From NCBI GenBank assembly GCA_946531785.1, contig CAMNAT010000092.1:1-7551 (forward strand): a DNA stretch of 7,551 nt. Direction: 5' to 3'. A program made the translations under genes and the position numbers. Below, piece by piece: positions 1-5,144 of this stretch (the first letter of the stretch is position 1; each line of letters starts with the position of its first letter). The stretch comes from an uncultured Oscillospiraceae bacterium. Its GTDB lineage: Bacteria; Bacillota; Clostridia; UBA1381. The notes beneath the pieces are model-generated. The model was not told the origin of the DNA, searched no databases, and saw nothing but the letters and a program-made list of their open reading frames with translations.

Positions 1-347
1 GTGTAGCCATGAGAAGTGTCATAGAAACGGTTGTATGATACACCGTTGCAGCGGTATTCATCTGTTGTTCCTGCTGCGCCGTAAACGTTTAAGGTGTACA
101 GATCATGCTCACGCTTGTTTTCCGCATCAAGCTCCGTAAGAAAATCAATACCTCCTATCTCGTTTCCGTCTGCGGTTATTTTCATTCCTGCGGAGACAGT
201 GCAGTTTTTGAGATCGCGTGTCGAGAGTATCGACTTTTTGAGCGCCTCATAGCCGTTTGCCGTCCTGTAGCTCGCCGCCGCTCCGACCGCGAGCATCGCC
301 GCACCAGTCGCGCAGCATATTATTGAAATAAGCTTTTTGTTCATCAT
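1..347 (-). CDS. putative exported protein of unknown function (5' part, continues past window start)
   Basis: Reading the minus strand from 347 gives 115 open codons that run off the left edge, so the C-terminus is missing. The protein begins MMNKKLISIICC, a short positive segment, then a hydrophobic stretch to about residue 25 ending in GAAAS. This looks like a signal peptide or signal anchor; I see no clean lipobox despite two cysteines. The following part (YEALKKSILSTRDLKN, then short strands with D, G and N turns) is consistent with an extracytoplasmic beta-rich domain, but I do not recognise the family. Two adjacent ATGs (347 and 344) are possible starts; AGGA lies about 10 nt upstream. 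It is divergent from rpmG and unrelated to the ribosomal genes in function as far as can be seen. Codon choice (GCG, CTC, GGC) matches the NfeD/SPFH genes. Confidence 0.7.
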   Translation of the reverse strand, partial: MMNKKLISIICCATGAAMLAVGAAASYRTANGYEALKKSILSTRDLKNCTVSAGMKITADGNEIGGIDFLTELDAENKREHDLYTLNVYGAAGTTDEYRCNGVSYNRFYDTSHGY

Positions 348-368
348 AATATATTCATCCTTTCCTGT

Positions 369-440
369 TGGTATCTGTAACGCTACGATACCATAATACC
401 CCTGTCTCATAAAGATTATATAATAAAAGTTTAAACTTTT
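369..440 (-). promoter_or_regulatory. candidate promoter, palindrome and leader hairpin of the divergent exported-protein gene
   Basis: On the minus strand a perfect TATAAT lies at 420-415, about 70 nt upstream of the start at 347. The matching -35 is poor. A perfect 16-bp palindrome, AAAAGTTTAAACTTTT (425-440), fills the expected -10/-35 spacer, a usual place for a repressor operator. Downstream, within the presumed 5' leader, GGTATC (370-375) and GATACC (387-392) pair, with inner GTA (377-379) and TAC (384-386), giving a 10-bp stem (counting the 369/393 pair) with one bulge and an ACGC loop. The region is AT-rich, so the palindrome could be chance; the promoter call is tentative. Confidence 0.3.
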
Positions 441-473
441 CATAAACAAAAATAAATATTTTCAAAAAAATGC

Positions 474-502
474 TTGACAATCGGTACGGGGTATGCTACA
501 AT
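474..502 (+). promoter_or_regulatory. sigma-A promoter of rpmG-secE-nusG
   Basis: A perfect -35 TTGACA (474-479) is followed after exactly 17 nt by TACAAT (497-502). TGC directly before it (494-496) makes an extended -10 (TGnTACAAT). Transcription would start near 508-510, about 80 nt before the rpmG ATG. This is one of the two strongest promoters in the window, as expected for a ribosomal/translocation operon. Confidence 0.88.
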
Positions 503-510
503 GATGAGGA

Positions 511-563
511 CAAAGAAAAAGGTTCTTTTTTTTTGCATCCCTTTTTTTGGCGTGCAAAGAGCC
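511..563 (+). promoter_or_regulatory. foldable 5' leader of rpmG with mutually exclusive hairpins
   Basis: Just after the predicted start point, CAAAGAAAAAG (511-521) pairs with CTTTTTTTTTG (525-535): 11 bp, one G-U, loop GTT. An overlapping alternative pairs GGTTCTTT (521-528) with AAAGAGCC (556-563), continued by GCAT (535-538) with GTGC (552-555) and CC (539-540) with GG (549-550), with a T-rich bulge and loop. The two folds share 521-535 and cannot coexist. No consensus riboswitch is recognised; no strong U tract follows the second hairpin. The function is unknown, and the first stem is nearly all A-U. Confidence 0.35.
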
Positions 564-590
564 TGTATATTTAAAAAGGAGGTAAACAAC

Positions 591-740
591 ATGAGAGTTA
601 AGATAACACTGGCTTGTCAGGAGTGCAAGCAGAGAAACTACAACACAATGAAGAATAAGAAGAACGATCCGGACAGACTTGAGATGAACAAGTACTGCAA
701 GTTCTGCAGAAAGCATACTACACATAAGGAAACAAAGTAA
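591..740 (+). CDS. rpmG: 50S ribosomal protein L33
   Basis: This 49-residue protein is L33 of the large ribosomal subunit, which sits near the E site. It is the zinc-binding form: CQEC at residues 9-12 and CKFC at 36-39 supply four cysteines. The sequence opens MRVKITLACQECKQRNY and is very basic, with the ending HTTHKETK normal for bacterial L33. The length fits the family. The start is set by AGGAGG (577-582), 8 nt before ATG. It is the first gene of a unit with secE (72 nt on) and nusG, the common bacterial order. Many Firmicutes have more than one L33 gene, zinc and non-zinc; whether a second copy exists cannot be seen here. Confidence 0.97.
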   Translation: MRVKITLACQECKQRNYNTMKNKKNDPDRLEMNKYCKFCRKHTTHKETK

Positions 741-812
741 TTTAAAAGGAGATAACAACGCAAAGCATTGCCGAGACTCCATTCCGATAACGAATAAAAA
801 GGAGATATCAGT

Positions 813-1031
813 ATGGCTGAAGCAGTAAAAGAGAAAAAGCCGTTCGGCAAGAAGCTGGTCAAGTATTTTAAGGAAACAAAGGCTGAGCTCAAAAAGGTAA
901 CATGGCCTACATGGAAGCAGCTCAAGCAGAATACGGGCGTTATCATCACGTTCATTATTCTTATAGGCTTGTTCCTGTTCCTTATTGACTTAGGATTTTC
1001 AAGACTTATCAGCTTGCTGCCGTCGCTCTGA
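813..1031 (+). CDS. secE: preprotein translocase subunit SecE
   Basis: SecE is the small essential clamp of the SecYEG channel in the cytoplasmic membrane. The 72-residue product has the short single-span form typical of Firmicutes. A basic amphipathic cytoplasmic segment, FGKKLVKYFKETKAELKKVTW (about 11-31), carries the conserved KAELKKVTWPT motif. One membrane span follows (about 43-63, GVIITFIILIGLFLFLIDLG). AGGAG (800-804) is 8 nt before the ATG. It lies between rpmG and nusG, its classical position, and is presumably driven by the promoter at 474-502. The 72-nt gap before it has an unused Shine-Dalgarno-like box but no tRNA-Trp, which some relatives carry there. Confidence 0.96.
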   Translation: MAEAVKEKKPFGKKLVKYFKETKAELKKVTWPTWKQLKQNTGVIITFIILIGLFLFLIDLGFSRLISLLPSL

Positions 1032-1066
1032 TCTGAAACGAAGTTTTTTTGAAAGGAGCGGTTTAT

Positions 1067-1591
1067 ATGGCAGAGGTTGCTAAATGGTATGTAGCCCACA
1101 CATATTCCGGCTATGAGAACAAAGTTAAGGAAAGTATCGAAAAGACCGTTGAGAACCGAGGACTTCAGAACCTCATCACCGATGTAAAGGTACCGGTGGA
1201 GGAGGTCATCGAAAAGCGCGGCGACAAGGAAAAGGTCGTTCAGAAAAAGATCTTTCCGGGCTATGTCGTAATAAAAATGGTCATGACTGACGAGAGCTGG
1301 TATGTTGTCCGCAACACACGCGGCGTTACCGGATTTGTCGGACCCGGCTCAAAGCCTGTTCCGCTGTCTGAGGCAGAGGTGCAGAAGATGGGCGTGGACG
1401 AGGTTCGCCGCGAGGCTATCCCGTTCAAGGTCGGCGATCTTGTCGAGATCATGTCAGGTCCCATGGAGGGCTTCTCCGGTAATATCGAAAAGCTCGATAA
1501 CGATACCGGAACCCTGTGGGTCAAGGTTTCAATGTTCGGCAGAGAGACATCTGTGGAGATAAACTACACACAGGTACAAGCTGCTGATTGA
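1067..1591 (+). CDS. nusG: transcription termination/antitermination factor NusG
   Basis: NusG binds the clamp of RNA polymerase, modulates pausing and can link polymerase to the ribosome or Rho. The 174 residues show the full two-domain form. The NGN domain (about 5-110) includes KWYVAHTYSGYENKV (6-20), FPGYV (63-67) and VRNTRGVTGFVG (81-92). A KOW domain (about 121-174) includes VGDLVEIMSGPMEGFSG and FGRETSVEI (157-165). ATG at 1067 is chosen because AAGGAG (1053-1058) is 8 nt upstream and MAEVAKWYV matches the family start; the in-frame TTG at 1049 would lie upstream of that site. It is 35 nt after secE and precedes the L11/L1 genes, the standard order. Confidence 0.97.
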   Translation: MAEVAKWYVAHTYSGYENKVKESIEKTVENRGLQNLITDVKVPVEEVIEKRGDKEKVVQKKIFPGYVVIKMVMTDESWYVVRNTRGVTGFVGPGSKPVPLSEAEVQKMGVDEVRREAIPFKVGDLVEIMSGPMEGFSGNIEKLDNDTGTLWVKVSMFGRETSVEINYTQVQAAD

Positions 1592-1617
1592 TTCTGGTTA
1601 TAGAGAGTGATATACTC

Positions 1618-1724
1618 TATAATATAAATGGCGCAAAACGCGCCGACCCTCCGGAAACGGAGTGGGAGGAATAGGGCGGATAAAGCCCTGTCCGCAATAA
1701 CCACATGCAGCGCATGACGCTGTA
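1618..1724 (+). promoter_or_regulatory. rplK-rplA leader, candidate L1 autoregulatory site
   Basis: The nusG-rplK gap is dense in structure. GGCGC (1630-1634) pairs with GCGCC (1640-1644). CTCCG (1649-1653) and CGGAG (1658-1662) close a GAAA tetraloop. GTGG (1662-1665) can pair with CCAC (1701-1704) around an AGGGC/GCCCT hairpin (1673-1689), competing with CGGA (1677-1680)/TCCG (1691-1694). TGCAGCG (1706-1712) pairs with CGCTGTA (1718-1724). Ribosomal protein L1 is known to repress the L11-L1 operon by binding such a leader; the GTGGGAGG...ACCAC bracket is consistent with that, but the assignment is inference. A perfect TATAAT at 1618-1623 has only a weak -35, so a separate promoter is uncertain. 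Confidence 0.5.
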
Positions 1725-1747
1725 AATAATTAAGGAGGTGGCCGTAA

Positions 1748-2173
1748 ATGGCACAAAAGGTAGTAGGTTATATCAAGTTACAGATCCCGGCCGGAAAAGC
1801 AACTCCGGCACCCCCGGTTGGCCCTGCATTAGGTCAGCACGGTGTGAACATCATGCAGTTCACAAAGGAATTCAATGAGAAGACAAAGAACGATGCAGGT
1901 CTTATCATACCGGTAGTTATCACCGTATATGCAGACCGTTCATTCTCATTCATTACAAAGACTCCGCCGGCAGCAGTCCTCATAAAGAAGGCATGCAAGA
2001 TCGACAGCGGTTCGGGTGTTCCGAACAAGACTAAGGTCGCTACGATCTCAAAGGCAGATGTTGAGCAGATCGCAAAGACAAAGATGCCCGACCTCAACGC
2101 AGCTTCACTTGAAGCGGCAATGAGCATGATCGCAGGTACCTGCCGAAGCATGGGCGTAGTTGTAGGCGACTAA
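1748..2173 (+). CDS. rplK: 50S ribosomal protein L11
   Basis: L11 forms the GTPase-associated centre with the L10-L12 stalk, binding 23S rRNA where elongation factors and thiopeptide antibiotics act. The 141-residue length is the family standard. The N-terminal domain has the proline-rich helix PAGKATPAPPVGPALGQHGVNIMQF (about 14-38), where thiopeptide-resistance changes map in other bacteria; it looks wild type. The C-terminal RNA-binding domain runs from about residue 74 (PPAAVLIKKA) to IAGTCRSMGVVV, the conserved end. AAGGAGG (1732-1738) is 9 nt before the ATG. rplA follows after 20 nt, so the two are certainly one transcript. Confidence 0.98.
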   Translation: MAQKVVGYIKLQIPAGKATPAPPVGPALGQHGVNIMQFTKEFNEKTKNDAGLIIPVVITVYADRSFSFITKTPPAAVLIKKACKIDSGSGVPNKTKVATISKADVEQIAKTKMPDLNAASLEAAMSMIAGTCRSMGVVVGD

Positions 2174-2193
2174 GGCGCAAAGGAGGATTTGAA

Positions 2194-2886
2194 ATGTTCA
2201 GAGGTAAGAAATATAAGGAAAGCGTAAAGCTTATCGACAAGGCAAAGCTCTATGAGCCGGATGAGGCTATGAAGCTTGTTACACAGACAGCAAAGGCTAA
2301 GTTTGATGAGACCATCGAGGCTCATATAAAGCTCGGTGTTGACTCAAGACACGCAGATCAGCAGGTAAGAGGCGCTATCGTTCTCCCGAACGGTACAGGT
2401 AAGAGCGTTCGCGTGCTCGTATTCGCTAAGGGCGCAAACGCAGATGCCGCAAGAGAAGCAGGTGCGGATTATGTTGGCGAGATGGATCTCGTTGAGAAGA
2501 TCCAGGGCGAGAACTGGTTCGATTTCGATGTTGTTGTTGCGACACCGGACATGATGGGCGTTGTTGGTCGTCTCGGTCGTGTGCTCGGTCCTAAGGGACT
2601 CATGCCGTCACCGAAGGCAGGTACAGTTACCCCCGATGTTACAAGAGCCGTAAAGGAGATCAAGGCAGGTAAGATCGAGTACAGACTCGACAAGACAAAC
2701 ATCATCCACTGCCCGATCGGTAAGGCATCCTTCGGTGCAGAGAAGCTCTCAGAGAACTTCAACGCGCTCATCGGCGCTGTAGTTAAGGCTAAGCCGTCAG
2801 CTGCAAAGGGTCAGTATCTCAGATCAGTGGTAGTAACCTCCACAATGGGTCCGGGAATAAAGATCAACCAGGCTCGACTTGGCTAA
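2194..2886 (+). CDS. rplA: 50S ribosomal protein L1
   Basis: L1 forms the mobile stalk beside the E site and moves deacylated tRNA out of the ribosome. In many bacteria it also represses its own operon by binding the L11 leader, so the structured region before rplK is its probable mRNA target. The 230-residue length is normal. The two-domain fold is visible: N- and C-terminal parts form domain I and the middle (about 70-160) domain II. The signature LGPKGLMPSPKAGTVTPDV (131-149) and the terminal SVVVTSTMGPGIKIN are highly conserved. AGGAGG (2181-2186) is 7 nt before the ATG. The stop is followed directly by the rplJ promoter region; no terminator is evident between them, so some readthrough is possible. 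Confidence 0.98.
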   Translation: MFRGKKYKESVKLIDKAKLYEPDEAMKLVTQTAKAKFDETIEAHIKLGVDSRHADQQVRGAIVLPNGTGKSVRVLVFAKGANADAAREAGADYVGEMDLVEKIQGENWFDFDVVVATPDMMGVVGRLGRVLGPKGLMPSPKAGTVTPDVTRAVKEIKAGKIEYRLDKTNIIHCPIGKASFGAEKLSENFNALIGAVVKAKPSAAKGQYLRSVVVTSTMGPGIKINQARLG

Positions 2887-2908
2887 TTAAATTAGCTGAA
2901 AAAAATAC

Positions 2909-2937
2909 TTGACAACTTTATAAATATATGTTAATAT
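2909..2937 (+). promoter_or_regulatory. sigma-A promoter of rplJ-rplL
   Basis: TTGACA (2909-2914) is followed after 17 nt by TAATAT (2932-2937), with TGT at 2929-2931 making an extended -10. Transcription would begin near 2943, directly ahead of the L10 leader. It lies only 22 nt after the rplA stop, so rplJL has its own promoter apart from rplKA. Confidence 0.85.
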
Positions 2938-2943
2938 ATAAAA

Positions 2944-3017
2944 GTTGAACGACCGTAGACAGTCGGCAGGAGAGATCCGTAAGTCCCACCGAGGTATAAA
3001 TTCTATCTGAATTTTAT
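2944..3017 (+). promoter_or_regulatory. L10 leader (binding site for the L10-L12 complex)
   Basis: The core GTTGAACGACCGTAGACAG (2944-2962) and CCCACCGAGGTATAA (2985-2999) match the conserved ribosomal protein L10 leader of Firmicutes, in which an L10(L12)4 complex binds a kinked helix that mimics its 23S rRNA site. CGGCAGG (2964-2970) and CCCACCG (2985-2991) pair around a C-A/A-C internal loop. The position directly after the promoter and before rplJ fits. Excess L10-L12 would bind here and favour the downstream attenuator. A covariance-model search (Rfam L10_leader) would settle the call. Confidence 0.88.
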
Positions 3018-3047
3018 GGCTCTTTGTATGTCTACAAAGAGCCTTTT
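3018..3047 (+). terminator. attenuator terminator of the L10 leader
   Basis: GGCTCTTTGTA (3018-3028) and TACAAAGAGCC (3033-3043) form a perfect 11-bp stem with a TGTC loop, followed by TTTT (3044-3047). This is the intrinsic terminator expected at the end of an L10 leader. The T run is short, and it is also the left arm of a second hairpin, TTTTAGCT (3044-3051)/AGCTAAAA (3056-3063), again with a TGTC loop. Termination is therefore probably partial, as needed for attenuation. Confidence 0.8.
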
Positions 3048-3077
3048 AGCTTGTCAGCTAAAAGAGGATAATAGATT

Positions 3078-3184
3078 GCCCGTGCGTAATTTTCCTCCCA
3101 AAGGTCGGAAACGCACATGGGCATGACAAAGTGCATTATCTTCTCTGCACACCACGAAGCGGTGTGCGCCGAAGGCACTTTGTC
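3078..3184 (+). other. extra structured block between attenuator and rplJ
   Basis: Two adjoining long inverted repeats lie where a short spacer is expected. The first pairs GCCCGTGCGT (3078-3087) with ACGCAC-AT-GGGC (3111-3122), with inner TTTCC (3091-3095)/GGAAA (3107-3111) as a possible alternative. The second is a 60-nt hairpin: GACAAAGTGC (3125-3134) with GCACTTTGTC (3175-3184), then CTTC (3140-3143) with GAAG (3171-3174), then GCACACC (3147-3153) with GGTGTGC (3161-3167). It is not part of the usual L10 leader. It may be an interspersed palindromic repeat or MITE-like insertion, or an additional RNA control element. No flanking target duplication is evident. Confidence 0.6.
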
Positions 3185-3224
3185 CTACGGTCATAATTTA
3201 ATCACATCAGGAGGTGAAAAATTT

Positions 3225-3824
3225 ATGCCAAACGCACAGGTTTTAGCAGAAAAGCAGGCACAGGTTGCCGAGACAGTCGAAATGATAAAAGCAGCACAGA
3301 CAGGAGTCCTTGTTGACTACAGAGGTCTTAATGTATCAGAGGATACAGATCTCCGTAACAAGCTTCGTGAGGCGGGCGTTAAGTATTTTGTTATCAAGAA
3401 CAAGATCTTAAAGCGTGCAGTTGACGAGGTAGGCATGGACGGTCTTGATGAGGTTTTACACGGACCGACAGCTCTCGCTATCTCATCAGAGGATGCGGTA
3501 GCACCGGCAAAGGTTCTTGCTGAGTTCGCTAAGAACAACGAAAAGCTCGAATTAAAGGGCGGTTTCTCGGATGGCGCAGTCATGAGCCTTGACGAACTCA
3601 AGAAGCTCGCAGCTACACCGAACTTCGAGACATTGATAGCGAAGATGATGGGCAGCTTGCAGTCACCGATCAGCGGCTTAGCAAGATTGCTTGATACTAT
3701 CGCAAACGGCGGCGTTGAGATCGCAGATCTCATAGCTAAGAAGGCAGCTGAGGCGGCTCCCGCAGAGGAAGCACCCGCAGCAGAGGAGGCAGCACCGGCA
3801 GAGGAAGCTCCGGCAGCTGAATAA
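3225..3824 (+). CDS. rplJ: 50S ribosomal protein L10, with acidic Ala-rich tail
   Basis: L10 anchors the L7/L12 dimers to the ribosomal stalk base and, with L12, represses its own mRNA through the leader upstream. The globular N-terminal domain is clear: AQTGVLVDYRGLNVSEDTDLR (24-44), the FVIKNKILKRA segment (55-65), and the family core to about 150. The helix ISGLARLLDTIANGG (149-163) binds L12 dimers. Residues 174-199 form an added tail of A, P and E (AAPAEEAPAAEEAAPAEEAP-like), making 199 residues against roughly 165-175 in common homologues. ATG 3225 is set by AGGAGG (3209-3214), 10 nt upstream, and by MPNAQVLAEKQ. An in-frame ATG at 3117 is rejected because it lies inside the hairpin block. 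rplL follows after 47 nt. Confidence 0.97.
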   Translation: MPNAQVLAEKQAQVAETVEMIKAAQTGVLVDYRGLNVSEDTDLRNKLREAGVKYFVIKNKILKRAVDEVGMDGLDEVLHGPTALAISSEDAVAPAKVLAEFAKNNEKLELKGGFSDGAVMSLDELKKLAATPNFETLIAKMMGSLQSPISGLARLLDTIANGGVEIADLIAKKAAEAAPAEEAPAAEEAAPAEEAPAAE

Positions 3825-3871
3825 TACAAACTATAATATTAAAAACAACTTTTTAACAGGAGGAAAATAAA

Positions 3872-4243
3872 ATGGCAGATTTAAATGCAATTCTTGATTC
3901 TATAAAAGAATTAAAGCTGCTCGAGGTAGCAGAGCTCGTAAAGATGATGGAAGAGGAGTTCGGCGTAACAGCAGCAGCTCCGGTAATGGTAGCAGGCGGC
4001 GCAGCTGAGGGCGGCGCAGCAGCTGAGGAGAAGACAGAGTTTGATGTAGTTCTCGCTGAGGTTGGTGCATCAAAGATGAACGTAATCAAGATCGTTAAGA
4101 ACCTTACAGGTCTCGGCCTGAAGGAAGCAAAGGCACTCGTTGACGGCGCACCGGGCACGATCAAGGAAGCTGTTCCGACTGAGGAAGCTCAGAAGATGAA
4201 GGCAGAGCTTGAGGAAGCCGGCGCTAAGATCGAATTGAAGTAA
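3872..4243 (+). CDS. rplL: 50S ribosomal protein L7/L12
   Basis: L12 is the multicopy stalk protein that recruits and stimulates the GTPase factors EF-Tu, EF-G, IF2 and RF3. The 123 residues show all three parts: an N-terminal dimer and L10-binding domain (1-30, ILDSIKELKLLEVAELVKMMEEEFGV), a flexible Ala/Gly hinge (about 33-54) and the C-terminal factor-binding domain (55-123). The last carries KMNVIKIVKNLTGLGLKEAKALVDGAP, the family hallmark. AGGAGG (3858-3863) is 8 nt before the ATG. No terminator is seen after the stop, and the next gene starts 44 nt on; rpoB, the usual next gene, is absent. Confidence 0.98.
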   Translation: MADLNAILDSIKELKLLEVAELVKMMEEEFGVTAAAPVMVAGGAAEGGAAAEEKTEFDVVLAEVGASKMNVIKIVKNLTGLGLKEAKALVDGAPGTIKEAVPTEEAQKMKAELEEAGAKIELK

Positions 4244-4287
4244 TCATACTCTGATTTTTCGGAGCTTGCCAAGGCGGAGGTAGTCAG

Positions 4288-4812
4288 ATGTTGACAGATG
4301 TTTCATCCATATTGAAGATACAAGGCGCGAAGCTTGAGCTTGACTCTGAGGTCGGCTTATCCGGCGCGGAGTTCCTGGGTGAGCGCTATAGCTTTACAAA
4401 ACCGCTGAGGCTTACCGGAGAGATATATAACAACGGTCAGTCGCTGACGCTTGCGGCGCATGCTGCGGGCAGGATAGAGACCCAATGCGCGCGGTGTCTG
4501 AAGCCGATAGAGGCGGATGTGGATTTCGATATCCATGAGCTTTTATCAAGAGCTGAGGACGGCGCTGATGAGGACGGGGATATTATCCTGTTCGACGGGC
4601 ATGAGGTCGATCTTGACGATATCGTGACCGACAATTTCCTGATGAATATATCTGGAAAGTATCTTTGCCGTGACGACTGCAGGGGGCTTTGTCCCGTGTG
4701 CGGTCACGACCTCAACGAGGGAGACTGCGGCTGTGACAGTGAATATGTTGATCCGCGGTGGCAGGCATTGAAGGATATACTTGACCGTCGTGATGACGGT
4801 AACGGAGAATGA
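4288..4812 (+). CDS. DUF177 (YceD-like) protein with cysteine clusters
   Basis: The DUF177/YceD family is widely encoded just before rpmF and is linked in the literature to 23S rRNA or large-subunit assembly, with an unclear molecular role. This 174-residue member has the conserved CARCL (67-71), a central acidic stretch (EDGADEDGDIILFDGHEVDLDDIV, about 90-113), and the terminal motif YLCRDDCRGLCPVCGHDLNEGDCGC (125-149), ending DPRWQALKDIL. The cysteines suggest metal binding, but this is inference. GGAGG (4276-4280) is 7 nt before ATG 4288. rpmF follows after 31 nt, the expected partner. Its position right after rplL, without a visible terminator, suggests co-transcription with rplJL, giving L32 and this factor the same control as the stalk proteins. 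Confidence 0.9.
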   Translation: MLTDVSSILKIQGAKLELDSEVGLSGAEFLGERYSFTKPLRLTGEIYNNGQSLTLAAHAAGRIETQCARCLKPIEADVDFDIHELLSRAEDGADEDGDIILFDGHEVDLDDIVTDNFLMNISGKYLCRDDCRGLCPVCGHDLNEGDCGCDSEYVDPRWQALKDILDRRDDGNGE

Positions 4813-4843
4813 GGGTTTGATATTTTAATTGGAGGTGTAACGA

Positions 4844-5023
4844 ATGGCAGTACCTAAGAATAAAGTTTCAAAAGCCAGAAGAGATAAGAGACGCGCTAAC
4901 TGGAAGCTCGAAGCACCGAACCTGGTGGAGTGCCCGCAGTGCAAGGCTCTTAAACTGCCTCACAGAGTTTGTCCGAATTGCGGACAGTACAAGGGTAAGG
5001 AAGTTATCAAGGTTGAGGATTAA
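4844..5023 (+). CDS. rpmF: 50S ribosomal protein L32
   Basis: L32 is a small large-subunit protein near the peptide exit region. The 59-residue product opens MAVPKNKVSKARRDKRRANWK, the near-invariant L32 start, followed by a zinc-ribbon: CPQC (30-33) and CPNC (43-46), so it is the four-cysteine, zinc-dependent form. Length and motif spacing are typical. GGAGG (4831-4835) is 8 nt before the ATG. It follows the DUF177 gene, as in many bacteria, and is the last gene of the unit: an intrinsic terminator begins 25 nt after its stop. In many bacteria plsX or other lipid genes come next; here they do not. Confidence 0.97.
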   Translation: MAVPKNKVSKARRDKRRANWKLEAPNLVECPQCKALKLPHRVCPNCGQYKGKEVIKVED

Positions 5024-5047
5024 TTTCCGGCTTGTGAATATCAATAA

Positions 5048-5080
5048 GGCTGTGCAGCATATGCTGTGCAGTCTTTTTTT
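5048..5080 (+). terminator. intrinsic terminator after rpmF
   Basis: GGCTGTGCAGC (5048-5058) pairs with GCTGTGCAGTC (5063-5073), 11 bp with three G-U pairs in RNA and an ATAT loop, followed directly by seven T (5074-5080). It ends the ribosomal-protein unit and separates it from the NfeD/SPFH operon. Confidence 0.85.
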
Positions 5081-5090
5081 GTATAGACTA

Positions 5091-5119
5091 TTGCAAAACC
5101 GAAAAAAATAGTGTATACT
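5091..5119 (+). promoter_or_regulatory. sigma-A-type promoter of the nfeD-SPFH operon
   Basis: TTGCAA (5091-5096) and TATACT (5114-5119) are spaced by 17 nt; both hexamers match consensus at most positions. The start point would be near 5126, about 20 nt before the ATG, leaving a minimal leader with only the ribosome-binding site. It follows the rpmF terminator by 10 nt. Confidence 0.72.
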
Positions 5120-5144
5120 CTAAGTTAAACAGGAGGTGATGTTC

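Noticed and set aside
741..812. tRNA-Trp gene between rpmG and secE
   Set aside because: No cloverleaf, CCA anticodon loop or TTCGA-like arm can be made from these 72 bases.
1049..1066. TTG start for nusG
   Set aside because: It lies upstream of the AAGGAG that serves the ATG at 1067 and adds residues not found in NusG.
3117..3224. N-terminal extension of rplJ from the in-frame ATG at 3117
   Set aside because: It runs through the hairpin block, has no ribosome-binding site and encodes nothing like L10; ATG 3225 has AGGAGG and the family start.
3317..3829. Long Ala/Ser-rich open frame on the minus strand opposite rplJ
   Set aside because: It is the mirror of codon-biased rplJ with its Ala/Glu tail; low-complexity, no ribosome-binding site and no recognisable domain.
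3832..3837. TATAAT before rplL as a separate promoter
   Set aside because: No -35 box at a workable distance; the region is simply AT-rich and the L10-L12 unit is known to be co-transcribed.
4250..4266. Possible terminator between rplL and the DUF177 gene
   Set aside because: Only a weak 5-bp stem with a mismatch or G-U and no T run after it.
5136..5144. GTG 5136 or ATG 5139 as start of the NfeD gene
   Set aside because: Both overlap or crowd the AGGAGG at 5131-5136; ATG 5145 has ideal 8-nt spacing.
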